A DNA stretch of 64,000 bases from Caballeronia peredens (GCA_001544595.2 FCOH02000005.1:248001-312000); one strand, 5' to 3'. Shown: positions 33,431-43,800, counted from the stretch's first letter. The notes: generated by a model from the sequence alone, not told the origin. Numbers and translations: made by a program.

Positions 33431-34729
33431 TCATTCCTCGACCAGCGCGCCCAGATCCGCCTCGCGCTCGTTTTGCGCGTGACGGCGCATCGCGAGCGCC
33501 ATCATCAGGCACACAAACAGGCCGAACATGACGATGATCCACTGCACCGGCACCCTGGTCGTCAGGAGCAGCGCGTAGGCGCCGAGCATCGCCAGAACGG
33601 CCAGATTCTGATTGAAGTTCTGCACCGCGATGGAATGCCCGGCGGAGAGCAGCGTCGCGCCGCGATGCTGCAGGATCGCGTTCATCGGCACGATGAAAAA
33701 GCCCGAGAGCCCGCCCAGCGCGATCATCAGCGGATAGGCCATCAGGATGTACGCGGGCGCGAACAGCGGACCGATCTGCACGCCCGCGCCGGCCGGGAAC
33801 AAGTCCTTGTTGTAGAACGCCATCGCCACCGACACCGCGCCGATCAGCACGCCGACCGGCAGCACCTTGAGCGACTGGCGCAGCACGATCCACGCGGACG
33901 CCGCCGCCGCGCCGAGCGCGATGCCCACGCCGGTCACGCCCTGCAGCACGGCCGCCTTCGACAGCGACAGCCCGAGGTTCGCGTCGGCCCATTTGAGCAC
34001 CAGCAACTGCAGCGTGACGGCCGCGCCCCAGAGGAGCGTCGTGACCCACAGCGCGATCTGCGCGAGCTTGTCCTTCCAGAGCACCTTGAAGCAGTGCGAG
34101 AAATCGTGGACGAGCCTGGTCGGCTGGGTCAGCAGATTCGGGTAGCGCGCGCCGGTGTCGGGAATGAACACGTTGATGAGCGCCGCCGACGCATAAATGA
34201 TCATCACGGCGAAGAGGGCGGCGTGCGCGGCGGTGCTCACGAACGGCAGATGCGCCTGCGCGACCCAGCGCGCGACGACCTGGCTCACGAGCGCACCGCC
34301 GATGACGGTGCCAAGAATCGTCGAGCCGACGGTCGCCGACTCGAGCCACGCGTTCGCCGCGATCAGCTTTTGCGGCGGCAGCAGCTCGGTCAGGATGCCG
34401 TACTTCGCGGGCGAGTAGGCGGCGGCGCCGAGGCCGACGACGCCATACGCGATCATCGGATGCGCGCCCGCGATCATCATCGCGCAGCCGGCGGCCTTGA
34501 GCGCGTTCGACGTGAACATGACGTGGCGCTTCTGGATGGCATCGGCGAAGGCGCCGACGAATGGCGCGAGCACGACATAGGAAATCGTGAAGAAGATTTG
34601 CAGGAGCGGCGTGACCCACGGCGCCGACTGGACGACCGCGAGCATGGCGATCGCCGCGATCAGCAGCGCATTGTCGGCGAGCGACGAAACGAACTGCGCG
34701 GCGATGATCGTGTAGAAGCCTTTCTTCAT
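33431..34729 (-). CDS. lplT: Lysophospholipid transporter LplT (MFS)
   Basis: LplT flips lysophospholipids across the inner membrane for re-acylation. The 432-aa protein begins MKKGFYTIIAAQFVSSLADN, as in the family, and shows about 12 membrane helices with the MFS loop motif FADAIQKRH and the segment AAAYSPAKYGILTE. The start is ATG 34729; the 29 upstream codons are Arg/Pro-rich and rejected. The acyltransferase partner (Aas) is not adjacent, so pairing with it is not shown here. Confidence 0.92.
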   Translation of the reverse strand: MKKGFYTIIAAQFVSSLADNALLIAAIAMLAVVQSAPWVTPLLQIFFTISYVVLAPFVGAFADAIQKRHVMFTSNALKAAGCAMMIAGAHPMIAYGVVGLGAAAYSPAKYGILTELLPPQKLIAANAWLESATVGSTILGTVIGGALVSQVVARWVAQAHLPFVSTAAHAALFAVMIIYASAALINVFIPDTGARYPNLLTQPTRLVHDFSHCFKVLWKDKLAQIALWVTTLLWGAAVTLQLLVLKWADANLGLSLSKAAVLQGVTGVGIALGAAAASAWIVLRQSLKVLPVGVLIGAVSVAMAFYNKDLFPAGAGVQIGPLFAPAYILMAYPLMIALGGLSGFFIVPMNAILQHRGATLLSAGHSIAVQNFNQNLAVLAMLGAYALLLTTRVPVQWIIVMFGLFVCLMMALAMRRHAQNEREADLGALVEE

Positions 34730-34902
34730 GGGGAGCCCGAGCGGTGGCGCGGGGCGCGCCGGGAGAGTGCGAACAGCGCGAGAGGGAACGCGCTTGGCCC
34801 GCTGCGACGCGGGCAAAAGATTGCACTTTAGCGGAGCCCCGCGATCGGTGCAGATTCGGTGTGAGGCAGGGGATGCGCGCGCGACACGCAGGAAGCGCGC
34901 AA

Positions 34903-34936
34903 GAAAAAAGAGCCAGGGCGCGACGGCGCGCGCCCC
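34903..34936 (-). terminator. Rho-independent terminator of suhB
   Basis: On the reverse strand GGGCGCG and CGCGCCC form a stem with a 6-nt loop, followed shortly by a six-T run. It begins about 20 nt beyond the suhB stop. Confidence 0.7.
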
Positions 34937-34957
34937 TTGAATCCAGCGCGGTACCGC

Positions 34958-35761
34958 TTATTCGCCGGTCAGGCGCGTGCGCGAGTACATGTCGAGCACC
35001 TTGACCATCTGCGCGTACACCTTCGGATTGGCGGCGACGATCTCGTTCTGGAACAGGAAGTCGGATTCGCCGGTGTAGTTGCCGACGAGTCCGCCTGCTT
35101 CCGTCACAATGAGGCTTCCCGCGGCCACGTCCCACGGATGGATGCCCTGTTCGAAGAAGCCGTCCAGCCGGCCGGCCGCGACGTTGGCGAGATCGAGCGC
35201 CGCCGCGCCCGGACGGCGCAGGCCTGCGCACGACAGCGTCATTTCGCTGAAGAGACGCATGTAGGCGTTGAGCCCCTGACCGTCGCGGAACGGAAAGCCC
35301 GTGCCGATCAGCGCGTCCGACAGACGATCCAGCTTGCCGACGCGGATACGCCGCTCGTTCAGATAAGCGCCGCGGCCGCGCGAGGCGGTGAAGAGGTCGT
35401 TGCGCGTCGGATCGTAGACCACGGCCTGCTGCACCACGCCCTTGTGCGCGAGCGCGATGGACACGCAGTAATACTGGAAGCCGTGGATGAAGTTGGTCGT
35501 GCCGTCGAGCGGATCGATGATCCACTGGTACTCGGATTCGCGGTCGTCCTGGCCGGATTCTTCGGCGAGGATCGAGTGGTCGGGGTAGGCGGTGTGCAGC
35601 GTCTCGATGATCGCGGCCTCGGACGCCTTGTCGACTTCCGTCACGAAGTCGTTGTGCTGCTTCTTGCTGACCTGGACGCGGTCCAGATCGAGCGACGCGC
35701 GGTTGATGATCTGTCCGGCGCGGCGCGCGGCCTTGACAGCAATGTTGAGCATCGGATGCAT
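34958..35761 (-). CDS. suhB: Inositol-1-monophosphatase family protein SuhB
   Basis: The 267-aa lithium-sensitive phosphatase-fold protein hydrolyses inositol 1-phosphate. In E. coli it also joins the rRNA antitermination complex. Motifs are [11 protein letters not shown] (about 38-48), the metal site EESG and [13 protein letters not shown] (about 81-93), and HPWDVAAG (about 210-217). The start is ATG with a further in-frame ATG (MHPML); both are close, and I use the first. It is divergent from trmJ. Confidence 0.95.
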   Translation of the reverse strand: MHPMLNIAVKAARRAGQIINRASLDLDRVQVSKKQHNDFVTEVDKASEAAIIETLHTAYPDHSILAEESGQDDRESEYQWIIDPLDGTTNFIHGFQYYCVSIALAHKGVVQQAVVYDPTRNDLFTASRGRGAYLNERRIRVGKLDRLSDALIGTGFPFRDGQGLNAYMRLFSEMTLSCAGLRRPGAAALDLANVAAGRLDGFFEQGIHPWDVAAGSLIVTEAGGLVGNYTGESDFLFQNEIVAANPKVYAQMVKVLDMYSRTRLTGE

Positions 35762-36104
35762 GAGCGGAATCCTTGGGCCGCCGGCGCACGCGTGAAACGG
35801 GCGCAGACGAAAAAGTGAGCGACAACGACTATGTCGACGAAAGACGAATTGAATAAGAGCGAGGCGACCGCGCGAAGGTCCGAGTAGCTGCGAGAACCGT
35901 TCGCGGCGCGCGAGGGGCTCATTTTACCCGAAAGTCGCCGCAAAGCCGCGCGCTCCGGGGCGCGACTCGGGCCGCGATCCGGGTGGCGGTTTGAGCCGCG
36001 CCGGCAAACCGCGTTAACATGGCGGGTCGATCATCGATGACGGACTTACGCGTTCATCGGCCCGGCACCCACCTTCAGCATCAGACTTCAGCACGAACCA
36101 CGCC
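35762..36104. other. Divergent intergenic region suhB-trmJ
   Basis: The 343 bp hold no gene I can support. They must carry promoters for leftward suhB and rightward trmJ. No perfect consensus boxes or long inverted repeats stand out. Confidence 0.5.
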
Positions 36105-36878
36105 TTGGAATCCAACGATCTCTCCACGCCCGCGGGCGGCTTTACGTCCACGCGCTTCATCCTCGTCGAGCCGAGTCATCCGGGCAATGTCGGCGCGGCC
36201 GCGCGCGCGCTCAAGACGATGGGCTTCGCCCGGCTCGTCCTCGTCGCGCCGCGCGTGCCCGACGTCAAGAACGAGCCCGAAGCCATCGCCATGGCCTCCG
36301 GCGCCGACGACGTGCTCGCATCTGCTCACGTCGTCGACACGCTCGCCGACGCGCTCGTCGGGGTGCACTGGTCGGTCGCGCTGACTGCGCGCATGCGCGA
36401 GTACGGCCCGCCGCAGATGCCGCCGCGCGCGCTTGCCGAACGCGCCCGCGAATTCGTGCACCACGGCGACATCGCGCTCGTGTTCGGCAACGAGCGCACC
36501 GGGCTTTCCAACGCGGACGTCGAGCGCTGCAGCGCGCTCGCGCATATTCCGGCCAATCCGGCATACAGCTCGCTCAATCTCGCGCAGGCGGTGCAGGTGC
36601 TCGCCTACGAACTGCGGATCGCGTTCCAGGCGAGCGCGAGCCCGCTCGCCGTCGTCGGGACGGCGGCGCAGAACAGTGCATCGAGCGATGAAATCGAGGG
36701 CATGTACGCGCATCTCGAAGACGCGCTCGTCGCGCTGGATTTTCTCGATCCGGCCAATCCGAAGAAGCTGATGTCGCGGGTGCGGCGGCTCTTCGCGCGC
36801 GCGGGACTGGAGCGCGAAGAGGTGAACATCGTGCGCGGCATCGCGAAGCACATCCTCCTGCGCGCAAAAAAGGACTGA
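36105..36878 (+). CDS. trmJ: tRNA (cytidine/uridine-2'-O-)-methyltransferase TrmJ
   Basis: TrmJ 2'-O-methylates nucleotide 32 in the anticodon loop of tRNAs. The 257-aa SPOUT protein has the RNA-methyltransferase N-terminus FILVEPSHPGNVGAAARA (about 18-35), the knot motif VFGNERTGLSNADVERC (about 126-142) and IPANPAYSSLNLAQAV (about 148-163), and a C-terminal helical extension typical of TrmJ. The start is taken at TTG 36105 because no ATG or GTG precedes the conserved N-terminus; no clear Shine-Dalgarno is visible, so the exact start is uncertain. Confidence 0.9.
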   Translation: MESNDLSTPAGGFTSTRFILVEPSHPGNVGAAARALKTMGFARLVLVAPRVPDVKNEPEAIAMASGADDVLASAHVVDTLADALVGVHWSVALTARMREYGPPQMPPRALAERAREFVHHGDIALVFGNERTGLSNADVERCSALAHIPANPAYSSLNLAQAVQVLAYELRIAFQASASPLAVVGTAAQNSASSDEIEGMYAHLEDALVALDFLDPANPKKLMSRVRRLFARAGLEREEVNIVRGIAKHILLRAKKD

Positions 36879-37093
36879 CCGGCGACCCGGCGGCGACCGA
36901 ACGCCCGTGCGGCGGCAGCGACCGCGCTGGCATCGGGGGCATCGGGCAGACTCGGCGCGCTCGTCCTACAATCGGCGAAAAACGGCGCAGGCCGATATAA
37001 GCTTTGCGCGTTCCGTGCTTTAGCCGCGCCCGTCAGCGGGTTCGTTTGCGGCACGGAACGGCGCGCCCCCGTCCCATTCATCGAGACATCGCA

Positions 37094-37894
37094 ATGTTCG
37101 AACGACTTCGCGAAGACATCGCCGCCATCCGCGAGCGCGATCCCGCCGCCCGCAGCGCCTGGGAAGTCGTCACCTGTTATCCCGGGCTGCACGCGATCGT
37201 CCTGCATCGTTTCGCGCACGCGTGCTGGCGCGCGCAGTGGCGCTGGCTCGCGCGCTTCGTCTCGCAGATCGCGCGCTTTCTCACCGGCATCGAAATCCAT
37301 CCGGGCGCGACGCTCGGGCGGCGCGTGTTCATCGATCACGGCATGGGCGTCGTGATCGGCGAGACGGCCGAAATCGGCGACGACTGCACCATCTATCAGG
37401 GCGTGACGCTCGGCGGCACGTCGCTCACGCGCGGCGCCAAGCGCCATCCGACGCTCGGGCGCGGCGTGATCGTCGGCGCGGGCGCGAAGGTGCTCGGCGG
37501 CTTCACGGTCGGCGCCGACGCGAAAATCGGCTCGAACGCGGTCGTCGTGAAGCCGGTGCCCGCGGGCGGCACGGCGGTCGGCAATCCGGCGCGCATCGTG
37601 ATGCCGGCGGCCGGCGGGAAAAAGACCAGCGAGCCGGCGGGCAGCGGCTTCTGCGCTTACGGCATCACGCCGAATGCGGACGATCCGGTGTCGCTCGCGA
37701 TCCACGGACTGATCGATCACGCGTCGACGCAGACGCAGCGCATCGACGAGATCGTGGCGGCGCTCGAGCGGCTCGGCGCGCGAGTGGAGGCGCTCGATGT
37801 CGCCGACGGCGCCGCGTTGATCGATCTCAAGCGCCTGTGCACATCGATGGACGGCAAGCCGGCGGACGCGCGCGCCGTGTCGGTCGAGTCTTAG
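37094..37894 (+). CDS. cysE: Serine O-acetyltransferase
   Basis: CysE acetylates L-serine with acetyl-CoA, the first step of cysteine synthesis. The 266-aa protein has an N-terminal helical part ([19 protein letters not shown]) and left-handed beta-helix hexapeptides (about 60-175) with the catalytic region [10 protein letters not shown] and [15 protein letters not shown], plus YQGVTLGGT. The extra C-terminal 70 residues form a polar tail typical of beta-proteobacterial relatives. ATG 37094 gives the conserved start. Its stop overlaps the convergent lpxH stop by 4 nt. Confidence 0.93.
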   Translation: MFERLREDIAAIRERDPAARSAWEVVTCYPGLHAIVLHRFAHACWRAQWRWLARFVSQIARFLTGIEIHPGATLGRRVFIDHGMGVVIGETAEIGDDCTIYQGVTLGGTSLTRGAKRHPTLGRGVIVGAGAKVLGGFTVGADAKIGSNAVVVKPVPAGGTAVGNPARIVMPAAGGKKTSEPAGSGFCAYGITPNADDPVSLAIHGLIDHASTQTQRIDEIVAALERLGARVEALDVADGAALIDLKRLCTSMDGKPADARAVSVES

Positions 37895-38712
37895 AGCGGC
37901 AACGCGCGCAGGCCGGTTTCGTCGAGACGCAGATAACCGCCGCGCGGCGGTTCGATGTCCAGTTCCCAGTCGGGCAGAACCCAGCGCACGCCTTCGACTT
38001 CGCGATGCATCGCCGGACGATGCGTGTGGCCGTGGATCAGCGTGTTCGCGCGGCTGCCGACGAAGAGCGCGGACACGGCCTTCTTCGTCACGTCGTATTT
38101 CGGCGATGTCACCGGCGAGTGCGCCGCTGCGTGCGTCATGCGCGCGCCCTCGCTGTTGCTGCGCATGCGCTGGCCGATCGCGAGACGCGTGCTGAGCGGC
38201 AGCGCGAGAAAGAGCCGCTGCGCGATCCGGTTGCGTGCGAGCGCGCGAAAGCGCTGATAGCCGGGATCGGCGGTGCAGAGCGCATCGCCGTGCGCGAGCG
38301 CGATGCGCCGGCCGAACGCGGTGATGACGAACGGATCCGGCAGGAACAGCGCGCCGGCATCCTTCATGAAACGCGGACCCAGCAGGAAATCGCGATTGCC
38401 GTGCATCACATACAGTGCGATGCCGCGCTCGGACAACGTGTGCATGAGACGCGCCATGCGGCGCGCGAAGCTGGCGCGCTCGTCGGTGCCGGGCGCGCCG
38501 AGAATGTCGTCGCCGATCCAGAATTCGAACAGGTCGCCGAGAATGAAGACGGAATCCGCCTCGTTCGCCGTCACTTCGATGAAATGCTCGAACGCCGCGA
38601 CAGTATGCGGAATCGCCTCGGAGAGATGCAGGTCGGAAATGAAAAACAGCGGGCGCGCGTTGTTCGCTGCACCCGCTGCTTCGCGATCGAAAGGAGTCTT
38701 CGTATCGATCAT
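37891..38712 (-). CDS. lpxH: UDP-2,3-diacylglucosamine diphosphatase
   Basis: LpxH cleaves UDP-2,3-diacylglucosamine to lipid X in lipid A synthesis, on the cytosolic face of the inner membrane. The 273-aa calcineurin-like phosphoesterase has all metal-site motifs: FISDLHLSE (about 24-32), [12 protein letters not shown] (about 58-69), [10 protein letters not shown] (about 104-113), AHGDALC and [10 protein letters not shown]. It lies 11 nt after the cyclophilin gene, so both are likely on one transcript. Confidence 0.95.
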   Translation of the reverse strand: MIDTKTPFDREAAGAANNARPLFFISDLHLSEAIPHTVAAFEHFIEVTANEADSVFILGDLFEFWIGDDILGAPGTDERASFARRMARLMHTLSERGIALYVMHGNRDFLLGPRFMKDAGALFLPDPFVITAFGRRIALAHGDALCTADPGYQRFRALARNRIAQRLFLALPLSTRLAIGQRMRSNSEGARMTHAAAHSPVTSPKYDVTKKAVSALFVGSRANTLIHGHTHRPAMHREVEGVRWVLPDWELDIEPPRGGYLRLDETGLRALPL

Positions 38713-38723
38713 GCAGTCCGCGA

Positions 38724-39215
38724 TCAGACCACGACGGCCTTCTCGATCACCACGTCGTCGACCGGCACGTCCTGGTGAAAGCCCTTCGAGCCCGTCTTGA
38801 CCTTCTTGATCTTCTCGACCACGTCCATGCCCTCGACCACGCGGCCGAACACGGTGTAGCCCCAGCCCTGCGGCGTCGGCGACGAGTGGTTCAGGAAGTC
38901 GTTGTCCTTCACGTTGATGAAGAACTGCGCGGTCGCCGAGTGCGGGTCGTTGGTGCGCGCCATCGCGACCGTGCCGTTGTCGTTCGTCAGGCCGTTGTTG
39001 GCTTCGTTGTTGACCGGCGCGTCGGTCGGCTTCTGCTTCATGCCCGGCTCGAAGCCGCCGCCCTGGATCATGAAGCCGTCGATCACGCGGTGGAACACGG
39101 TGTTGTCGTAATGACCCTTCTTCACGTAGTTCAGGAAGTTTTCGACGGTCTTCGGTGCTTTTTCGGCGTCCAGTTCGAGCTTGATGACGCCGTGGTTCGT
39201 ATGCAGTTCGACCAT
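38724..39215 (-). CDS. ppiB: Cytosolic cyclophilin-type peptidyl-prolyl isomerase
   Basis: The 163-aa cyclophilin has no signal peptide, so it acts in the cytosol. It starts [21 protein letters not shown] and shows the active-site [16 protein letters not shown] (about 40-55) and [13 protein letters not shown]. It forms a pair with the next gene, which is a signal-bearing homologue, and is followed by lpxH. Confidence 0.95.
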   Translation of the reverse strand: MVELHTNHGVIKLELDAEKAPKTVENFLNYVKKGHYDNTVFHRVIDGFMIQGGGFEPGMKQKPTDAPVNNEANNGLTNDNGTVAMARTNDPHSATAQFFINVKDNDFLNHSSPTPQGWGYTVFGRVVEGMDVVEKIKKVKTGSKGFHQDVPVDDVVIEKAVVV

Positions 39216-39276
39216 GATGATGTTCTCCGGTGTGTTGATGGGCGACGTCGTCGGGACACCGCCCGGTTGTTCGACG

Positions 39277-39858
39277 TTACTGCGAGACCACGCTCGCCGA
39301 CTCGATGACGGTCGGCTTCTGCGGCACGTCCTGCATCGGGCCGCGCGTGGTGGTCGGGCTTCCTTCGATCTTCTTCACGACGTCCATGCCCGAGACGACT
39401 TTGCCGAACACGGCGTAGCCATTGCCGTCCGGGCTCGGATAGTCGAGCCCCGCATTATCGACCGTATTGATGAAGAACTGGGCGGTGGCCGAGTTCGGGT
39501 CGCTGGTGCGCGCCATCGCGATGGTGCCGGTGGCGTTCTTCAGACCGTTCTTGCTCTCGAGCGAGATCGGCGCGCGCGTCGGCTTCTCGGCGAAGCTCGT
39601 GTTGAAGCCGCCGCCCTGGATCATGAAGCCCGGAATCACGCGATGAAAGATCGTGCCGCTGTACTGACCGGACTTCACGTAGTCGAGAAAGTTCGCGACC
39701 GTCTTCGGCGCTTTCTCGGGATACAGCTCGACCTTGATGTCGCCTTGCGTGGTCTTGAAGAGCACGGTGGGGTGCGCAGCCTGCGCGTTGGGCTGGGCGA
39801 ACGCCGGCGCGTTTGCGATCAGGGCAGCGCTCGTGAGCGCCAACATCAGGAATTTCAT
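39277..39858 (-). CDS. ppiA: Periplasmic cyclophilin-type peptidyl-prolyl isomerase
   Basis: The 193-aa cyclophilin starts at ATG 39858 and has a cleavable signal peptide ([21 protein letters not shown], cut near residue 21), placing it in the periplasm. The isomerase core contains [16 protein letters not shown] and FFINTVDN. It is clearly a paralogue of the adjacent cytosolic gene, so the pair likely arose by tandem duplication followed by gain or loss of the signal. Confidence 0.93.
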   Translation of the reverse strand: MKFLMLALTSAALIANAPAFAQPNAQAAHPTVLFKTTQGDIKVELYPEKAPKTVANFLDYVKSGQYSGTIFHRVIPGFMIQGGGFNTSFAEKPTRAPISLESKNGLKNATGTIAMARTSDPNSATAQFFINTVDNAGLDYPSPDGNGYAVFGKVVSGMDVVKKIEGSPTTTRGPMQDVPQKPTVIESASVVSQ

Positions 39859-39929
39859 GAAGGATCGGTCCTCGTGTAGTGAATGCAATGAGTCGGCCGC
39901 AAAGCCTTGGCCCGGCGCGCGTTCCGCGC

Positions 39930-40766
39930 TCAGGGCCGCGCGTTCGGCGCGACGTAAGGCGCCGTCGGCAACGGGCCGCTCGGGCCGCCGAACGGCGCGT
40001 ACTCGTCGGGCGTGGGCATCGTCGACGTGGTGCCGGTCGTGTTGCTCGTGCCGCTGGTCGCGGACGCGGGCGCCCATTCGTCGGCGGCCGTTCGCGGCAC
40101 TGCTGCAGCGGCCGCGCCCGACGCGCCGGATGCGGCCGCGGCGGCGCTGGCGCGTTTCTTCGCGGGCGGAGTGTGAATGTTCTGAATCGCCGCCAGCCGC
40201 TGGGTCGTGAGGGGCGACTTCGAGCCGAGCGTCTGCGCGCGCTTGTACGATTCGCTCGCGAGCCGCAAATAGAGATCGCCGAGATTCTCGTATGCGAGCC
40301 CATAGGCCGGATTCGCCTTGACCGCCGTTTCGAGCGCGACGCGCGCGTCTTCGTAGCGGCCTTTCTTCGCGTACAGCGCGGCGAGATTGTTATACGGCTC
40401 GGGCAGTTCGGGATACGCCTGCGTGAGCTCGGTGAACGCGGCGATCGCGTCGTCGTCGCGGTTCAGGCGCGCGAGCACGGTGGCGCGCTTGAACTTCGCC
40501 TGCACGTCGCGCGGATTGCTCGCGATGCGCGCATCGAGCTGCTTGAGCGCGGCGCTCCAGTCCTTGTTCGCGATGGCGGCATCGATCTGCGGCGTGTCGT
40601 CGCGCGTGGCGGGCGAAGTCTGCGCGAACGCAGTGCCGGACGTGCCGAAGCACACGGCAGCGCCGAAGGCCGCGATCGCGAGCGTGCGCGCGGCGAATGT
40701 GCTGAAGGTCCGGGGAACGAGCCGGCAGGGGAGTTGCAGAGGCGTGCGCGCTGAGCGTTGAGTCAC
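39930..40766 (-). CDS. Exported tetratricopeptide-repeat protein
   Basis: The 278-aa product starts at GTG 40766. A long N-region with Arg/Pro precedes a hydrophobic stretch (about 23-45, ending AFAQ), likely a signal peptide. At least three TPR units follow (for example AAIANKDWSAALKQLDARI, residues about 55-90, then PYNNLAALYAKKGRYEDARV). The last 90 residues are Ala/Ser/Thr/Pro-rich and probably disordered. TPR proteins mediate protein contacts; the partner is unknown. Sits upstream of the two cyclophilins on the same strand, 71 nt away. Confidence 0.8.
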   Translation of the reverse strand: MTQRSARTPLQLPCRLVPRTFSTFAARTLAIAAFGAAVCFGTSGTAFAQTSPATRDDTPQIDAAIANKDWSAALKQLDARIASNPRDVQAKFKRATVLARLNRDDDAIAAFTELTQAYPELPEPYNNLAALYAKKGRYEDARVALETAVKANPAYGLAYENLGDLYLRLASESYKRAQTLGSKSPLTTQRLAAIQNIHTPPAKKRASAAAAASGASGAAAAAVPRTAADEWAPASATSGTSNTTGTTSTMPTPDEYAPFGGPSGPLPTAPYVAPNARP

Positions 40767-41228
40767 TTGGAATCGATTCAATGATTGATGCAGCGAAGGA
40801 AACCGGGAAAGCGGCGGAAGAGCCGGCGAAAGCCTCGACGCACGGGCCGGAACACACGTCGATTCGACCGGTGCGGCATGCTGTCCGTCCAGGCGCATTC
40901 CCTGGCCCGGAACGCGGCCGGCAATGCCCGCCGCGCGGCCGCCCGATGATTTCATAGGCTCAAGTCCCGGTGTTATACTCCGACCCATTCTAACAAAAGG
41001 TCTGCACGTCCCGCGCACGAGTCTTGTGCTTAGCCTCGCTGGGCTGATTCTTGCGAGCAGCGCATCCCGCGCCGACGCCAGACTGTCTTTTGCCACTCGT
41101 GGCCGTCTCCGTCCTGGTCGCATGACCGTCGTGTTCGCGCTCGCGTGTGCGTCTCTCGCTTCCGCACGCATCGCTCACGTCGTCTTCGGCCCGGCACACG
41201 GTTGATTCCGGTCTACGCATTGCCTTCT
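40767..41228. other. Divergent intergenic region, TPR gene to cysS
   Basis: The 462 bp contain frames in both directions, but none with coding character or a Shine-Dalgarno. The leftward frame reaching 41171 runs in phase into the TPR gene but is Arg-rich and unlike it. The cysS promoter at 40951-40979 lies here, leaving a roughly 240-nt leader before cysS. I see no T-box-like or other riboswitch structure in it. Confidence 0.5.
40951..40979 (+). promoter_or_regulatory. Probable cysS promoter
   Basis: TTCATA (40951-40956) and TATACT (40974-40979) are separated by exactly 17 nt, the sigma-70 optimum. It is the best promoter match in the gap upstream of cysS. Confidence 0.55.
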
Positions 41229-42626
41229 ATGAATTCGCTGCGCATCTACAACACGCTCGCCCGTGACAAGCAATCCTTTACGCCGCGTCAGGCCGGCGAG
41301 GTACGCATGTATGTCTGCGGAATGACGGTGTACGACTACTGTCACATCGGTCATGCGCGCGTGATGGTGGTGTTCGACATCGTGCAGCGCTGGCTGCGCA
41401 CGCTCGGCTACAAGGTCACGTATGTCCAGAACATCACGGACATCGACGACAAGATCATCCGCCGCGCGGTCGAGAACAACGAGCCGATCAAGTCGCTCAC
41501 GCAGCGCTTCATCGCGGCGATGCACGAAGACGCGGCTGCGCTTGGCGTCGAGCGTCCGGATATCGAACCGCGCGCGACCGATTTCATCCCGCAGATGCTC
41601 GGCATGATCGATGCATTGCACGCGAACGGCTACGCCTATCAGGCGAAGGACGGCGACGTGAACTACGCGGTGCGCAAGTTCGCCGACTACGGCAAGCTTT
41701 CCGGCAAGTCGATCGAAGACTTGCGCGCGGGCGAGCGCGTCGCCGCCAACGACGCGAAGGAAGATCCGCTCGACTTCGTGCTCTGGAAGCAGGCGAAGGC
41801 CGACGAGCCCGCCGACTCCGGCTGGGACTCGAAGTGGGGCCGCGGACGCCCGGGCTGGCACATCGAATGTTCCGCGATGGGCTGTACGTTGCTCGGCGAC
41901 CACTTCGACATCCACGGCGGCGGGCAGGACCTGCAGTTCCCGCATCACGAGAACGAGATCGCGCAGAGCGAAGGCGCGACCGGTCAGACTTTCGTGAACT
42001 ACTGGATGCACAACGGCTATGTGCAGATCGATAACGAGAAGATGTCGAAGTCGCTGGGCAACTTCTTCACGATCCGCGAAGTACTGGAAAAATTTGATGC
42101 CGAGGTGGTGCGTTTCTTTATTGCACGGGCACACTATCGTTCGCCGCTGAATTACAGCAACGTGCATATCGACGATGCGAAGAACGGGCTCACGCGCCTA
42201 TATACCGCGTTGAAGGATGTCGAGCCGGACAATCAGCAACTTGACTGGAACGAGGCGAACGCGCAGCGTTTCCAGTCTGCGATGAACGACGACTTCAACA
42301 CGCCCGTGGCCGTGTCCGTGCTGTTCGATCTCGCGAGCGAAGTGAACCGCACGCGCGACGCCGCGCTCGCTCGCCAGCTGAAGGGGCTTGCAGGCGTGCT
42401 CGGCCTGCTCGCGCGCGAGCCGCGCGCGTTCCTGCAGCAGGCGGCCGGCACGGGTGCGCAGCCGGGGCTCGCGCCGCACGAGATCGAAGCGAAGATCGCC
42501 GAGCGCGTCGCCGCCAAGCAGGCGAAGAACTATGCCGAAGCAGACCGGATTCGCGCTGAACTGCTCGAAGCCGGTATTGCCCTTGAAGACAAACCGGGTG
42601 GGTCGACCGAATGGCGTCGCGTCTGA
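41229..42626 (+). CDS. cysS: Cysteine-tRNA ligase
   Basis: CysS charges tRNA-Cys. The 465-aa class I synthetase starts at ATG 41229 ([15 protein letters not shown]). The HIGH-type motif is in [11 protein letters not shown], zinc ligands include the Cys in CGMTVYD, the His in GWHIECSAM and the downstream [10 protein letters not shown], and KMSKS occurs as EKMSKSLGN. The C-terminal DALR domain ends in [11 protein letters not shown]. Open reading upstream of 41229 shows no homology. Confidence 0.97.
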   Translation: MNSLRIYNTLARDKQSFTPRQAGEVRMYVCGMTVYDYCHIGHARVMVVFDIVQRWLRTLGYKVTYVQNITDIDDKIIRRAVENNEPIKSLTQRFIAAMHEDAAALGVERPDIEPRATDFIPQMLGMIDALHANGYAYQAKDGDVNYAVRKFADYGKLSGKSIEDLRAGERVAANDAKEDPLDFVLWKQAKADEPADSGWDSKWGRGRPGWHIECSAMGCTLLGDHFDIHGGGQDLQFPHHENEIAQSEGATGQTFVNYWMHNGYVQIDNEKMSKSLGNFFTIREVLEKFDAEVVRFFIARAHYRSPLNYSNVHIDDAKNGLTRLYTALKDVEPDNQQLDWNEANAQRFQSAMNDDFNTPVAVSVLFDLASEVNRTRDAALARQLKGLAGVLGLLAREPRAFLQQAAGTGAQPGLAPHEIEAKIAERVAAKQAKNYAEADRIRAELLEAGIALEDKPGGSTEWRRV

Positions 42627-42673
42627 GCGCGGCCCTTCGAACCCTCTGATCGACTCACCAGGCAGGAGGCACG

Positions 42674-43759
42674 ATGGCAACGGCCAGGAAGGCGCCGGTC
42701 AAACGACCCGCGTCTGTTAGCGATGCGTCGGGCGCAACGAAGAGAACGCGCGGCGCGCATATGAAAACGAACACGCAGAAGATCGATGGCGCGGGCGCGG
42801 CAACCGGCCGCAAGACCGCGCTCAAGCGTGCGGGCACGGGCACCACCAAGCCGGCCCGAAGCGCCGCGCTGAAGGTTGCGCAGAAAGCCGCGCACAAAGC
42901 CGCGAAGGCCGAAAAGCCCGAGAGCGCTGCGCGCCTGAACGGCGCTGCGCGCGCATCGAAGGGCACGGAAGAAGCCGAAGCGTCGCCCGTGAAGGGCAAC
43001 GGCCGTGCGGTCGCCGCCGACGGCGCGAGCGCGCAAGCGCTGGTTCCGGATGCGCATGAGGGCGAAGTCGTCCGCAAGTCGCGCGTCGTGACGTCGGATG
43101 CAACATTGCCGGTGCAGATCGGCGGGCTGACGCGCGAAGTCACGCGTCCCGACTACTGGGATCGCGCGTGCGCCGATCTCATGAAGCGCGACCGCATACT
43201 CAAGAAACTGATTCCGAAGTTCGGCCAGATTCATCTCGTCAATCTGGGCGATCCGTTCTCGACGCTCGCGCGCTCGGTGGCCGGCCAGCAGATTTCGACC
43301 AAAGCGGCGCAAGCCATCTGGGAACGCGTGAAGGGCGCATGTCCGGAGATTCATCCGGCGCGCTTCATCAAGCTCGGTCACGAGAAGCTGCAGTCGTGCG
43401 GCCTGTCGAAGCGCAAGGCCGAATACATTCTGGATCTGGCGCAGCATTTCGAATCGGGCGCATTGCACGTCGACGCCTGGACGTCGATGGACGACGAAGC
43501 CGTGATCGCCGAACTCACGCAGATTCGCGGCATCGGCAGATGGACGGCCGAGATGTTCCTGATCTTCAACCTGTCGCGCCCGGACGTGTTGCCGCTCGAC
43601 GATCTCGGCCTGATCCAGGCGATCAGCGTCAACTATTTCAGCGGCGAACCGGTCACGCGCAGCGAGGCGCGCGAAGTCGCGGCGAACTGGGAGCCGTGGC
43701 GCACGGTCGCGACCTGGTACATGTGGCGCAGCCTCAATCCGATTCCAGCCGATCACTAA
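42674..43759 (+). CDS. DNA-3-methyladenine glycosylase (AlkA/HhH-GPD family) with long basic N-terminal tail
   Basis: The C-terminal 205 residues form a helix-hairpin-helix-GPD glycosylase that removes alkylated purines: substrate-pocket segment FSTLARSVAGQQISTKAAQ (about 195-213), the HhH IRGIGRWTAEM (about 284-294) and the catalytic aspartate in LPLDDLG (about 306-312). Residues 1-155 are Lys/Ala/Thr-rich, for example LKVAQKAAHKAAKAEKP, and look like a disordered histone-H1-like DNA-binding tail. Start ATG follows GGAGG. It lies 47 nt after cysS. Confidence 0.88.
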   Translation: MATARKAPVKRPASVSDASGATKRTRGAHMKTNTQKIDGAGAATGRKTALKRAGTGTTKPARSAALKVAQKAAHKAAKAEKPESAARLNGAARASKGTEEAEASPVKGNGRAVAADGASAQALVPDAHEGEVVRKSRVVTSDATLPVQIGGLTREVTRPDYWDRACADLMKRDRILKKLIPKFGQIHLVNLGDPFSTLARSVAGQQISTKAAQAIWERVKGACPEIHPARFIKLGHEKLQSCGLSKRKAEYILDLAQHFESGALHVDAWTSMDDEAVIAELTQIRGIGRWTAEMFLIFNLSRPDVLPLDDLGLIQAISVNYFSGEPVTRSEAREVAANWEPWRTVATWYMWRSLNPIPADH

Positions 43760-43800
43760 AATACCCGCGCGCAGCGCGCGCACGCAGGGCGCGATGGAGC

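Noticed and set aside
32868-35825. 985-codon reverse frame through DUF883, lplT and suhB
   Set aside because: Only the last 122 codons are a real gene; the rest is an Arg-rich shadow of lplT and suhB in another frame.
41025-41171. N-terminal extension of the TPR gene to 41171
   Set aside because: The added 135 residues are Arg/Pro/Ser-rich, precede the signal peptide and would span the cysS promoter.
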